This document shows, piece after piece, positions 27,222 through 35,004 of a stretch of DNA of 64,000 nucleotides; positions within the stretch are counted from its first letter, which is position 1, and the number at the start of each line of letters is the position of its first letter. The DNA comes from Deltaproteobacteria bacterium. Its GTDB lineage: Bacteria > Desulfobacterota > Desulfobacteria > Desulfobacterales > Desulfosarcinaceae. A program made the position numbers and the translations under genes. The stretch is from the NCBI GenBank assembly GCA_020444075.1, contig JAHLLR010000014.1, positions 24,354 to 88,353 on the forward strand, in the 5' to 3' direction. Below the pieces are notes generated by a model. The model had not been told where the DNA came from, did not search any database, and saw only the letters and a list, made by a program, of their open reading frames with translations.

Positions 27222-28376
27222 ATGTCATTCAAGCTGACCGATGAACAATTGATGATTCAGTCCATGGTTCGCGAATTCTCCCGAAAGGTGGTGGCTGAAA
27301 CTGCAGCGGAGAGGGACAAAACCAAGGAATTCCCCGCTAAAAACCTCAAGAAAATGGCCGAACTGGGGCTTCTGGGGATGATGGTTCCCTTCGACTACGA
27401 AGGGTCGGATTCGGACACGGTGGGATACGTCCTGGCCCTTTCCGAAATAGCCTACTCCTGTGCCTCAACGGCGGTGGTCATGTCGGTGCACAACTCCATT
27501 GTCTGTGAAAGCATCCTGAATTACGGCAGCGAAGAGCAGAAGCAGCACTATCTCAAAGACCTGGCCATGGGCAAATACATCGGTGCCTTCGCCCTTACCG
27601 AACCTGAAGCCGGCTCCGATCCGGTGAGCCAGCAGACCACCGCCGTCCGGGACGGTGACCACTACATCATCAACGGCACCAAGCGGTTCATCACCACCGG
27701 CAAAAACTGCGGTCTGGTCATCGTCACCGCCAAAACCGATCCGGATGCCCGCCACAAAGGGATAAGTACCTTTATCGTGACCAAGGACAATCCCGGACTC
27801 GTGGTTGGCAACGTCGAAGACAAGATGGGGCTGCGCGCCTCGGACACCACCGACCTGCATTTCGAGGAGTGCCGGGTGCCGGTGTCGGACCGGCTGGGAA
27901 AAGCGGGGGAAGGGTTCAAGATCGTCATGAAGGGACTCGACGGCGGCCGTATCGGCATTGCCGCCCAGAGTCTGGGCGTGGCCCAGGCGGCCTTCGACGC
28001 GGCCGTGAAGTACGCCAAGCAGCGGGACCAGTTCGGCCAGAAAATCTCCAAGTTCCAGGGCCTGCGGTTTATCATCGCCGACATGGCCACCGAAATAGAA
28101 GCCGCCCGGCAGCTCACGCTGTCCGCCGCCGCCATGAAGGACCGCAAGGAACGCTTTACCATCCAAGCCTCCATGGCCAAGCTGTACGCCTCCGAAATGG
28201 TCAACCGGGTCACGGCCAAGGCCCTGCAGATGCACGGCGGATACGGGTTTACCACCGATTATCCCGTAGAACGGTTTTACCGGGATGCCCGGGTGTTCAC
28301 CATCTACGAAGGCACCTCGGAAATCCAGCGGGTGGTGATCTCCAACAATATACTCAAGGACAAACGAACGCCCTGA
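27222..28376 (+). CDS. Acyl-CoA dehydrogenase, second copy (short-chain/branched type)
   Basis: This is a 384-residue flavoprotein paralogous to the gene at 19350. Motifs are GAFALTEPEAGSDPVSQQTT, YAKQRDQFGQKISKFQ and FYRDARVFTIYEGTSEIQR with the catalytic Glu in YEGT. The N-terminal DEQLMIQSMVREFSRKVVAE and the FEECRVPVSDRLG block are typical of butyryl-CoA or related short-chain dehydrogenases. I take the ATG at 27222, preceded by AGGAAAGG; the frame is open upstream but with Cys/Arg-rich non-family sequence. Two dehydrogenases in one cluster suggest separate branched and straight substrates. This is inference. Confidence 0.92.
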   Translation: MSFKLTDEQLMIQSMVREFSRKVVAETAAERDKTKEFPAKNLKKMAELGLLGMMVPFDYEGSDSDTVGYVLALSEIAYSCASTAVVMSVHNSIVCESILNYGSEEQKQHYLKDLAMGKYIGAFALTEPEAGSDPVSQQTTAVRDGDHYIINGTKRFITTGKNCGLVIVTAKTDPDARHKGISTFIVTKDNPGLVVGNVEDKMGLRASDTTDLHFEECRVPVSDRLGKAGEGFKIVMKGLDGGRIGIAAQSLGVAQAAFDAAVKYAKQRDQFGQKISKFQGLRFIIADMATEIEAARQLTLSAAAMKDRKERFTIQASMAKLYASEMVNRVTAKALQMHGGYGFTTDYPVERFYRDARVFTIYEGTSEIQRVVISNNILKDKRTP

Positions 28377-28450
28377 TAATATCCAGAAACGGCATCTTTC
28401 CCTTTCTGAATACAATCCGCAGCTAAACAATGGCTTAAAGGAGGACCATC

Positions 28451-28954
28451 ATGGTCAGAACGGAAATTTCACTCTTCCTGAAAAACGAGCCCGGAGAACT
28501 GGGACGGTTGGCCACGCTCATGGGCGAAGCCGGCATCAATATCGATGCGCTGACCATCCAGGATGCGTCGGCCTATGTGCTGGAGCTGTTCAAGGCCAGG
28601 GGGAAATCACTCAAACGGATCGCTTCGGCCGCCAGCTATAACTCCATGCGCAAAGATTCCGCCCAGTTTGCCCTGATTCGCCTGCTGGCCGAAGACGGCA
28701 AGACCAACGCCGCCATCGACCTGCTTTCCCAGCACGACTACACCTTCGACATCATGCCGGTCATCGCCGTCCAGTTGGACAACAAACCCGGCGAGCTGGC
28801 CCGCCTATCCTCCCAATTCGGTAAGGAGGGCATCAACATCAACTACGTTTACGGTTCCGTTGCCGGCCCGGATGCCAAATGCCTGTTTGTCTTCTGCCCC
28901 GAGGACATCGATCTGGCATCCAAGATCTTTAGCAAAGGTAAAACAGAAAAATAG
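28451..28954 (+). CDS. Tandem ACT-domain protein
   Basis: The 167-residue protein has two ACT-like ligand-binding domains. The first is at about residues 4-70 (ISLFLKNEPGELGRLATLMG, then EAGINIDALTI) and the second at about 105-160 (AVQLDNKPGELARLSSQFGK, then EGININYVYGS). No catalytic domain is attached, so it is a stand-alone sensor or a partner of an amino-acid enzyme, as in several anaerobe proteins annotated amino acid-binding. AAGGAGGA precedes the ATG. The upstream gap 28377-28450 includes CCAGAAACGGCATCTTTC, a partial match to the repeat at 25325 and 31572. Confidence 0.85.
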   Translation: MVRTEISLFLKNEPGELGRLATLMGEAGINIDALTIQDASAYVLELFKARGKSLKRIASAASYNSMRKDSAQFALIRLLAEDGKTNAAIDLLSQHDYTFDIMPVIAVQLDNKPGELARLSSQFGKEGININYVYGSVAGPDAKCLFVFCPEDIDLASKIFSKGKTEK

Positions 28955-29088
28955 ATGAAGGTTCTGCCGATCCAAAACCATCGGCAACCCGGCCATTGAT
29001 ATTTCCGCTATCGTTGTAATCTTAAGTCTGTGAGCAATCTGAATCGAATCAGATACCACCCTAAAAACATACCTGTTGGAGGTTCGAT

Positions 29089-29301
29089 ATGAACAGACAA
29101 GATTGTGTAAGTGAAAAATGGTCGAGCCGGACTGTTGGGCTGATCGTTCTGCCCCTGGCGCTGGCGCTGGGTTTCCTGGGATTTCTGATCCTTCCGGTGG
29201 TGGGGCTTTTTTTTGCCGTTCCGCTGTTTATCCTTTCATTTTTCTTTATCGCGGCACCGGAAAGCAGGGTATGCCGTCTGATTCTGCGCAAAGAGACCTG
29301 A
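29089..29301 (+). CDS. Small membrane protein, two predicted TM segments
   Basis: This is a 70-residue protein with a short polar N-terminus (NRQDCVSEKWSSR), two adjacent hydrophobic segments at about residues 16-36 and 38-56 separated by a Pro-containing turn, and a basic C-terminus (RVCRLILRKET). By the positive-inside rule both ends would face the cytoplasm. The upstream TTGGAGG is a good ribosome site seven bases before the ATG. I do not recognise a family. A perfect hairpin follows at 29321-29360. It may be independent of the hgc genes downstream, which have their own promoter. Confidence 0.6.
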   Translation: MNRQDCVSEKWSSRTVGLIVLPLALALGFLGFLILPVVGLFFAVPLFILSFFFIAAPESRVCRLILRKET

Positions 29302-29320
29302 TCCCCCGCCTGTTGGAGGA

Positions 29321-29360
29321 CGGTGGTGTGACGCCGCCCGTCAGGTTCGTCACACCACCG
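29321..29360 (+). terminator. Perfect 13-bp stem-loop between the small membrane protein gene and arsR
   Basis: CGGTGGTGTGACG (29321-29333) and CGTCACACCACCG (29348-29360) are perfectly complementary, with a 14-base loop. No T-tract follows, so termination may be Rho-assisted, or the hairpin may stabilise the upstream mRNA. The rest of 29302-29584 holds the arsR-hgcAB promoter region. Confidence 0.6.
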
Positions 29361-29502
29361 CCGTTCCCGCCGTTGCCTCACATCTCCATTTGCCTGATGG
29401 GCCGCATTAAATAATTGTTGCTGTTCCGCCACCGGAAATGTCAGCTTCTGGTGGGTGGCCTGTAGCGCCGGTGAGCATCCCTGTCATCAGCCGGTTTCCT
29501 TG

Positions 29503-29565
29503 TTTTAAACGCGTTTAAAAGGCGATTGACATACAGGCGTTCATTGTATATCGTCGTTTTACGAT
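29503..29565 (+). promoter_or_regulatory. arsR-hgcAB promoter with three dyad symmetries
   Basis: TTGACA lies at 29526-29531, with a TATATC or TATCGT -10 at about 29547-29554. Upstream is a perfect 18-base palindrome TTTTAAACGCGTTTAAAA (29503-29520). The spacer holds ATACA-N9-TGTAT (29531-29549), and around the start point is ATCGT-N6-ACGAT (29550-29565). The last resembles ArsR-type operators in placement and symmetry. Function is inferred. Confidence 0.65.
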
Positions 29566-29584
29566 TAATAGGCGGCTACCCCGG

Positions 29585-29896
29585 ATGACCCAAGCGGAAA
29601 CATTCATGAAGCAAGACAGTGAATCCCTCCTTGATGCCCATGCTTTCGCCGGTGTCTGCAAGGCGCTGGGACATCCCGCGCGGATTCGGATCGTCGAGCA
29701 CCTCAAGGCCATCGATCGATGCATCTGCGGTGAGATCGTTCAGATCCTGCCCCTGGCCCAGTCCACCGTGAGTCAGCATTTAAAAGTGCTGAAAAACGCC
29801 GGACTCGTCAAAGGGGAGGTGGAGGGCCCCTGTACCTGCTATTGCCTGGACCGTGAGACTCTGGAGCGATTCAAGAAAACTGCGGGATCCATTTGA
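29585..29896 (+). CDS. ArsR/SmtB-family metal- or metalloid-responsive repressor
   Basis: This is a 103-residue winged-helix protein. LAQSTVSQHLKVLKNAGLVK is the DNA-recognition helix region. Cysteines cluster at C46-x-C48 (RCICGEIV), near the ELCVCDL metal site of classic ArsR, and at C83-x-C85-x-C87 in the wing (PCTCYC), with a lone C25. This suggests thiolate sensing of As(III), or Hg(II)/Cd(II)-like soft metals. It is 49 bases upstream of hgcA on the same strand, with its own operator-like promoter, so it probably represses an arsR-hgcAB transcript. ATG at 29585 or 29606 are both possible. ArsR-type genes next to hgcAB are known in other methylators. Confidence 0.9.
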   Translation: MTQAETFMKQDSESLLDAHAFAGVCKALGHPARIRIVEHLKAIDRCICGEIVQILPLAQSTVSQHLKVLKNAGLVKGEVEGPCTCYCLDRETLERFKKTAGSI

Positions 29897-29945
29897 ACCC
29901 TGATGTTGTTCAATCTATAAACTGCACCGGTTTGCGAGGTAAACG

Positions 29946-31157
29946 ATGGCATCATGCTGCCCGGAAGAAAAAGATAACCGAACGTCATTCCCATGTGCCT
30001 GCCAGGAGACACCCGCCGCCGGCCTGACATCGGATTTTCCTGTGTTCAGCGGCAACGCGGCGTCCTGCTGCGGTAGCCAGCCGGCAGAGCCCCATGCGTC
30101 GGATGAAAGCCCCGGTTTCCGCCGGTGGGGCTTTGTGGAAGGATTTATGGAGACGCCGGTGGGCCGGGTCCCCCGGGTGAGCACCCGCCTGAACCGTGAA
30201 GATCGTCTGGGAACCGTTTCCGCCCGCCTGGGTATCGGCCGGGACAGCTACAGTATCGCTCCCGGGATTTACGGTGTGGGCTCGCCGGACGAAGGATCGC
30301 CGGTGATGGTTACCGCCAACTACAAACTGTCTTTCGATGCCCTGCGTTGCTCGCTCACGGGCATCAACGCCTGGATTCTGGTGCTGGACACCCGGAGCAT
30401 CAACGTCTGGTGTGCGGCCGGAAAGGGGACTTTCTCCACCCGGGAGGTGGCCGATTGCGTCAAGTCAACCGGTCTCGAAAAAATCGTCGCCCACCGGCGC
30501 CTGGTCCTCCCCCAGCTTTCAGCCACCGGGGTCGCTGCGCGCCAGGTGAAAACCCTGTGCGGGTTTGAGGTGATCTGGGGACCGGTGCATGCCAAGCACA
30601 TCAACGCCTTTCTGGAGAGTGGAATGAAGGCCACCCCGGCTATGCGCAAGGTCACCTTCTCCTTCCGGGAGCGGGTGGAATTGATACCCGTGGAACTCAA
30701 CCACATGGGCAAACCGACGCTTTACCTGATACCGGCGCTGTTCCTGCTCTCCGGGTTGGGCCAGGGCTTCTTTTCGATCAGCGCCGCTTTTTACCGGGGC
30801 ATATCAGCCGTTCTGGCTTACGTTCTGGCTGTGGCTGCCGGCGCTGTGCTGGCACCGGCGATGCTGCCCTGGCTGCCCGGCCGGGCCTTTGCCATCAAGG
30901 GAGCCGGACTGGGCGCCGCCGCCGGCGCCGTGCTGTCGGCTGCCTTTGCCGGCCAGTTGGCTCGGTCCGAGATGCTGGCCCTGACGCTCTTCATTATGGC
31001 CGTCAGTTCCTATCTGGCCATGAATTTTACCGGGTCGACGCCGTTCACCTCCCCCACCGGCGTGGAAAAGGAGATGCGCCGGGCCATTCCGGCCCAGGCC
31101 GCCGGCGCCCTGGCCGCCGTCATCCTTTGGGTCAGTGCCGGTTTCTTTGGAGGATAG
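29946..31157 (+). CDS. hgcA: Mercury methylation corrinoid protein HgcA
   Basis: HgcA transfers a methyl group from its corrinoid to Hg(II), giving methylmercury. The diagnostic cap-helix motif NVWCAAGK is at residues 153-160, with C156 as the expected lower axial cobalt ligand, followed by GTFSTREV. The N-terminal corrinoid-binding domain is followed by about five membrane segments from residue 258 to the end (LYLIPALFLLSGLGQGFF; ISAVLAYVLAVAAGAVLAP; MLALTLFIMAVSSYLAMNFT). The 403-residue length is somewhat long because of a Cys-rich N-terminal extension (C4, C5, C17, C19, C41, C42), which could bind metal. GAGGT precedes the ATG. hgcB follows at 31278. Confidence 0.96.
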   Translation: MASCCPEEKDNRTSFPCACQETPAAGLTSDFPVFSGNAASCCGSQPAEPHASDESPGFRRWGFVEGFMETPVGRVPRVSTRLNREDRLGTVSARLGIGRDSYSIAPGIYGVGSPDEGSPVMVTANYKLSFDALRCSLTGINAWILVLDTRSINVWCAAGKGTFSTREVADCVKSTGLEKIVAHRRLVLPQLSATGVAARQVKTLCGFEVIWGPVHAKHINAFLESGMKATPAMRKVTFSFRERVELIPVELNHMGKPTLYLIPALFLLSGLGQGFFSISAAFYRGISAVLAYVLAVAAGAVLAPAMLPWLPGRAFAIKGAGLGAAAGAVLSAAFAGQLARSEMLALTLFIMAVSSYLAMNFTGSTPFTSPTGVEKEMRRAIPAQAAGALAAVILWVSAGFFGG

Positions 31158-31277
31158 CGATACAATCGGGATCTTTCGGTCCAGCCGATGTTATCATGAG
31201 AGTGAAATCACGTGAAAGATCCATGCTTGGATAGGCATTAACCACAAGCCAAACTGGAACCAAAACAGGAAAAAGTT

Positions 31278-31571
31278 ATGGAAAAATTCAGATACCTGCC
31301 CGGCGTGTCCTCGCTTGCGTACGAAGAGGATCGGTGTGTGGGCTGCGGGACCTGCGAGATCGTCTGCCCCCATGGGGTCTTTGCCATGAACGGGAAAAAG
31401 GTGCGGCTGGTGGACAAGGACGGCTGCATGGAATGTGGTGCCTGCGCCCTGAACTGCCCCACGGCGGCCATCCGCGTGACCCCGGGGGTGGGCTGCGCGG
31501 CCTACATTATTTCCGGCTGGATTCATGGCAAGGAGAATGCGAGTTGCGGGGGGGAGGGCGGATGCTGTTAG
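31278..31571 (+). CDS. hgcB: Mercury methylation ferredoxin HgcB
   Basis: This 97-residue 2[4Fe-4S] ferredoxin reduces the HgcA corrinoid. Two cluster motifs are seen: C20-x2-C23-x2-C26-x3-C30-P and C50-x2-C53-x2-C56-x3-C60-P. The extra C73 (GVGCAAYIISGW) that is conserved in HgcB is present, as is the C-terminal vicinal pair C96-C97 with C90 nearby. These Cys residues are thought to handle Hg(II). A GGAAAA-type site precedes the ATG. It is 120 bases after hgcA on the same strand. Its stop is followed directly by a repeat element, which may end the transcript. Confidence 0.96.
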   Translation: MEKFRYLPGVSSLAYEEDRCVGCGTCEIVCPHGVFAMNGKKVRLVDKDGCMECGACALNCPTAAIRVTPGVGCAAYIISGWIHGKENASCGGEGGCC

Positions 31572-31655
31572 TGTCTTTCCACAAACGGCATCTTTCGGCC
31601 CGGGCCGGCGTTCCCACTCCGTTGAAATCCTCGACGTTCGATGGTTAAGGCCGTT
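31569..31655. repeat. Second copy of the GGCATCTTTCGGCCC repeat, abutting the hgcB stop
   Basis: TTAGTGTC, then CCACAAACGGCATCTTTCGG and CCCGGGCCGGCGTT, then GAAATCCTCGACGT, align with the segment after the thiolase gene (25321-25390). Both copies begin at the stop codon of the upstream gene. This copy lacks the GTAGCGCTGCTAC inner hairpin. It lies between the convergent hgcB and DUF6485 genes. Confidence 0.65.
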
Positions 31656-31659
31656 GCGG

Positions 31660-31863
31660 TTACACCCGTTTTTCTTTGACCAATTTCGCAAAATGTTCAT
31701 AGCTGCGGTCGTAGGTGCGTTCGGCATCGTCGGGGAAGACGCAGGCCGGCAACTGGCGCATCTGCACGTGGTATTTCAGACACTCGCAGCAGATGCCTTT
31801 GCGCGAGCAGGGGTCGTATGAGCAGTTGCAACGGTCCTGGTTTTTGGCTTGGTTGCATTCCAT
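31660..31863 (-). CDS. Small Cys-rich protein, DUF6485 family
   Basis: This is a 67-residue protein starting [19 protein letters not shown] and continuing [20 protein letters not shown]. It has eight cysteines in a C-x8-C-x-C-x4-C pattern with a later C-C-x-C, plus one near the middle (LPACVFP). The family is common in strict anaerobes and is presumed to bind a metal or Fe-S cluster; its function is unknown. The ATG at 31863 has GGGAG nine bases upstream. An ATG at 31872 would overlap the HD-domain gene. It is translationally close to that gene and convergent with hgcB. Confidence 0.8.
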   Translation of the reverse strand: MECNQAKNQDRCNCSYDPCSRKGICCECLKYHVQMRQLPACVFPDDAERTYDRSYEHFAKLVKEKRV

Positions 31864-31864
31864 C

Positions 31865-32443
31865 TCACGCATCTCCCTTCAATCCGATCGCATCGGCCAC
31901 CTCGCGCATGCCCATGATGGTGTCGGTGATCAGGTCGCCCAGTTCCACGCCCAGCATGTCGGCTCCCTTTTGAATGATGGCCCGGTCCACACCGGCGGCG
32001 AAGCGCTTGTCTTTCCACTTCTTTTTGACTGACTTGGCCTTCATGTCCATGACGCTCCGGGTGGGCCGCACCAGGGCCGAGGTGGCCACCAGGCCGGTGA
32101 GTTCGTCGATGGCGAAGAGGACTTTTTCCATGTTGGATACAGGCTCAACATCGCTGCAGATGCCCCAGCCGTGGCTGACCACGGCGCGGATCAGGTCTTC
32201 CGGCCAGTTGTTTTCGTTCAGAATCGCTTCGGTTTTTTTGCAGTGCTGGTCGGGGAACTTTTCGTAATCCAGGTCGTGGATCAGGCCCACAACCCCCCAA
32301 ACGTCTTCGTCCTCCCCATATTTTCTGGCCATGTAGCGCATCACGCCCTCTACGGCAAAGGCATGTTTGATGAGGCTTTCGCTCTGGTTATAGGTTTTGA
32401 GAAGGGTCAGGGCGTTTTCCCGGGTGGGTGTCGGACGGCTCAT
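31865..32443 (-). CDS. HD-domain (HDIG-type) phosphohydrolase-like protein
   Basis: The 192 residues show the HD pattern: H in [10 protein letters not shown], then [20 protein letters not shown] as the H-D motif, and HGWGI followed by AIDELTG with the last Asp. Such proteins hydrolyse phosphate esters or nucleotides using a metal. AGGAG lies nine bases before the ATG at 32443. The pairing with DUF6485 is recurrent in anaerobes in my recollection. The substrate is unknown. The C-terminus is Lys/Arg-rich around [10 protein letters not shown]. Confidence 0.87.
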   Translation of the reverse strand: MSRPTPTRENALTLLKTYNQSESLIKHAFAVEGVMRYMARKYGEDEDVWGVVGLIHDLDYEKFPDQHCKKTEAILNENNWPEDLIRAVVSHGWGICSDVEPVSNMEKVLFAIDELTGLVATSALVRPTRSVMDMKAKSVKKKWKDKRFAAGVDRAIIQKGADMLGVELGDLITDTIMGMREVADAIGLKGDA

Positions 32444-32649
32444 AATGATCTCCTGAAAATTATAAGAGTTGTCGGCAAACATTGCATGTCTTATTTTTAC
32501 CCGATACGTGATTTAGCATATGCCCGGGCGGGCAACAAGTCCATTGGCTCAAAAGGCAGGCACCGTCACCTCAATCGATGGGGTTTGAGAAGAACCTTCT
32601 TGAAATGATTTCATTTAACAGTAGCCGTCGCCCGGATGGAAATACTGCG

Positions 32650-34155
32650 ATGACACCCAAGCGGTCCCAAAATGAACTGCAGCGGCTGATATCGGCCCTT
32701 CAGACGCTCAACACCCGCTGGGCCAGACAGGCCCTGTCCCTCTGGCAGGGCCAAGCGCCCGCCGGCCCCCCCGACCGGATATACGCCGGCTTCGAAGAGG
32801 TCCTGACGCCGGAAACCATTGACGGGGCGGCGGACATCCCGGACGAACAGGTCCGGACGCGCATCCGCCACGGATTGATCGATCACTATCTCCAGTGCAG
32901 GCTGATGCCCCACGAAACCGAAATGCAGGCCTGGAGCCGCGGTGCAGCCGCCCATGTGGACGGCGAAAAGATTTACTTTCCGGAAGTCATTCCCTGGTGC
33001 CAGAAATCCAGCACCCTGCTCAAGCGCCAGCGACTTCAGCAGGAAACCGGACCGCTGTGTAAACTGCTCAAACCCTTTGCCGTCAACTACTGGAACATCG
33101 TGCTGGAGACCCTGACCGACGAATTGGGGTTTGACAGCTACATCGACTACTGCAGCCGCAAAAAGGGCCTCGACTACCACCGGCTTTACCGGGAAATGAA
33201 AGCCCTGATCGAGCGGACGGACAATCATTATTTTGCCGCCATGGAAGCGTGGAGCCGCCGGCGCTTCAATCGCCCCCTTAAGGAACTTTCCCGGTTCGAC
33301 GCCATCTACCTGCTCAGCCTCGGCCAATGGGACCGGCTGTGTCCGGTGGACGATCCCGAAGCCACCTTGGGCTTTTTCAGCCGTTGGGGACTGGACCCGG
33401 CCCACCATCCCGGCCTTTACCTGGAAATCCAGCCGGCGGCGGGCAAAAGCGCCCAGGCCATCTCCGTCATGGTCCGGATACCTCAGGAGGTCCACATTCT
33501 CATGCGGCCCGAAGGCGGGTGGATCGATTTGGAAACACTCTGGCACGAGCTGGGGCACGGGCTGTCGGCCGTTACCACCGACCCGTCGCTGCCGGTGGTG
33601 GATCGTGAACTGGCCACGGCTTTCAACCTCTCCGAAGTTTACGCCTTCCTGTTGCAGCGAATAGCCCTGTCCCGACCGGTGCTGGAATCGGTGATGGACC
33701 TGCCCGAGAAAACCGTCTCTACGATGATCTTCTATAAAGACCTGAAGGATCTTTCCGTCTTTCGCCGCTACGCGGCCAAGTTCATCAGCGAATATGAGAT
33801 GTTCTCCGGGGGTGACCTGTCCGACGGAAGGCCCTATGCCGACACCATGGCCCGGATTACCGGTTTTTACCACCAGCCGGAAAGCCACCTCTTCGACCTC
33901 GTGCCCGAGCTGTACTGCGCGGACTACCTGCTGGGATGGATGGGAGAGGCCGTTCTGCACAACCATCTGCAACGCAACCTGGGCTGCAATTGGAGTCAGT
34001 CTCCCGAGGCCGGAAAAATGCTCAAGGGGTTGTGGCGTCAGGGAAACAGCCTGGATATTTTCTCTTTTTTCGAAGCGAACGGCATCGGAGAGCTCTCCCC
34101 CGCTCCCTTGCTGGAGCGTTGGGGCCGACTTGCGGATCGCCCCTGCCCGGATTGA
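32650..34155 (+). CDS. M3-like zinc metallopeptidase (gluzincin), function unknown
   Basis: This is a mostly alpha-helical protein of about 500 residues. The zinc motif HELGH is at residues 299-303 (ETLWHELGHGLSAVT), and a third ligand candidate E329 sits in NLSEVYAFLLQRI, 30 residues on, as in M3 peptidases (thimet oligopeptidase/PepF). It is more divergent than PepF and lacks the HEFGHALH wording. The N-terminus (QNELQRLISALQTLNTRWAR) suggests an added helical domain. Start candidates are 32578, 32608 and 32650, none with a strong ribosome site. No signal peptide, so cytoplasmic. SurE follows at 34317, and an oligopeptide-degrading role is inferred. Confidence 0.7.
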   Translation: MTPKRSQNELQRLISALQTLNTRWARQALSLWQGQAPAGPPDRIYAGFEEVLTPETIDGAADIPDEQVRTRIRHGLIDHYLQCRLMPHETEMQAWSRGAAAHVDGEKIYFPEVIPWCQKSSTLLKRQRLQQETGPLCKLLKPFAVNYWNIVLETLTDELGFDSYIDYCSRKKGLDYHRLYREMKALIERTDNHYFAAMEAWSRRRFNRPLKELSRFDAIYLLSLGQWDRLCPVDDPEATLGFFSRWGLDPAHHPGLYLEIQPAAGKSAQAISVMVRIPQEVHILMRPEGGWIDLETLWHELGHGLSAVTTDPSLPVVDRELATAFNLSEVYAFLLQRIALSRPVLESVMDLPEKTVSTMIFYKDLKDLSVFRRYAAKFISEYEMFSGGDLSDGRPYADTMARITGFYHQPESHLFDLVPELYCADYLLGWMGEAVLHNHLQRNLGCNWSQSPEAGKMLKGLWRQGNSLDIFSFFEANGIGELSPAPLLERWGRLADRPCPD

Positions 34156-34316
34156 TCGCAGCCCAGGTTTGCGACCCGCCTGCCGAGGTAAGCGAAAGAC
34201 TCATCAATAAAAAAAGGGAATATTGCGGAAAAGACCGGATGGGGTTGCATTCTGACCGTTGGCTGGTATGATCCTGCCGTTGTTTTACCCAATCAGAAAA
34301 ACCTGCGGAGCACCAA

Positions 34317-35000
34317 TTGAAAATCGTCGTTACCAATGATGATGGCTTCGACCAGCCCGGACTGGCAGCCCTTGTCGAAGCGCTGAAACCGCTGGGAAAG
34401 GTAACGGTTGTCGCACCGGCGACGCCCCAGTCCAACGTGGGTCACCGGGTGACCATGAAGGCGTCTATCCGGGTGGACCGGCTGGAGGAAGATACCTATG
34501 TGGTTCACGCGACACCGGCCGACTGCGCCCGCCTGGCCGTCAAAGCGTTGGTGCCTGATGTCGATTGGATCATCGCCGGCATCAACCCGGGGGCCAACCT
34601 GGGCAGCGATGTTTACCAGTCGGGCACCGTTGCGGCTTCACGGGAAGCCGCCATTCTGGGCGTTCGGGCCGTGGCCGTGTCCCAATACATTGCGCCGGAC
34701 TGGTCCGTGGACTGGACGGCTGCACGCGTGCAGGCCTCCCGTTTTCTACCGGGAGTCTTAAACGCACCGCTGGCAGCGGGACAATTCTGGAACATCAACC
34801 TGCCCAGCCCCATCGATGCCGATTCGGACCTGTGCCGTCAGCACTGCCCCCTGGACAAACATCCCCACCGTTATCGATATGTGGAAGATGTAAAGGGGTT
34901 CCGTTATCATGGCATCATTCACGACCGTCCCCGGTCAACGGGAAGCGATGTGGACGTCTGCTTCGGCGGGATGATATCCATCACCCTAATGGAGATATGA
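34317..35000 (+). CDS. surE: 5'/3'-nucleotidase SurE
   Basis: SurE removes phosphate from nucleoside 5'- and 3'-monophosphates using a divalent metal. The metal/phosphate motif TNDDG is at residues 6-10, S39-N40 lies in PQSNVGHR, and INPGANLGSDVYQSGTVAA carries the conserved Asn of the active site. The 227-residue length is typical or slightly short. The start codon is TTG at 34317, preceded by GGAG at about 34306; no ATG gives the full TNDDG-containing N-terminus. It ends four bases before the Nudix gene, so these two are co-transcribed, consistent with nucleotide housecleaning. Confidence 0.93.
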   Translation: MKIVVTNDDGFDQPGLAALVEALKPLGKVTVVAPATPQSNVGHRVTMKASIRVDRLEEDTYVVHATPADCARLAVKALVPDVDWIIAGINPGANLGSDVYQSGTVAASREAAILGVRAVAVSQYIAPDWSVDWTAARVQASRFLPGVLNAPLAAGQFWNINLPSPIDADSDLCRQHCPLDKHPHRYRYVEDVKGFRYHGIIHDRPRSTGSDVDVCFGGMISITLMEI

Positions 35001-35004
35001 CCGG

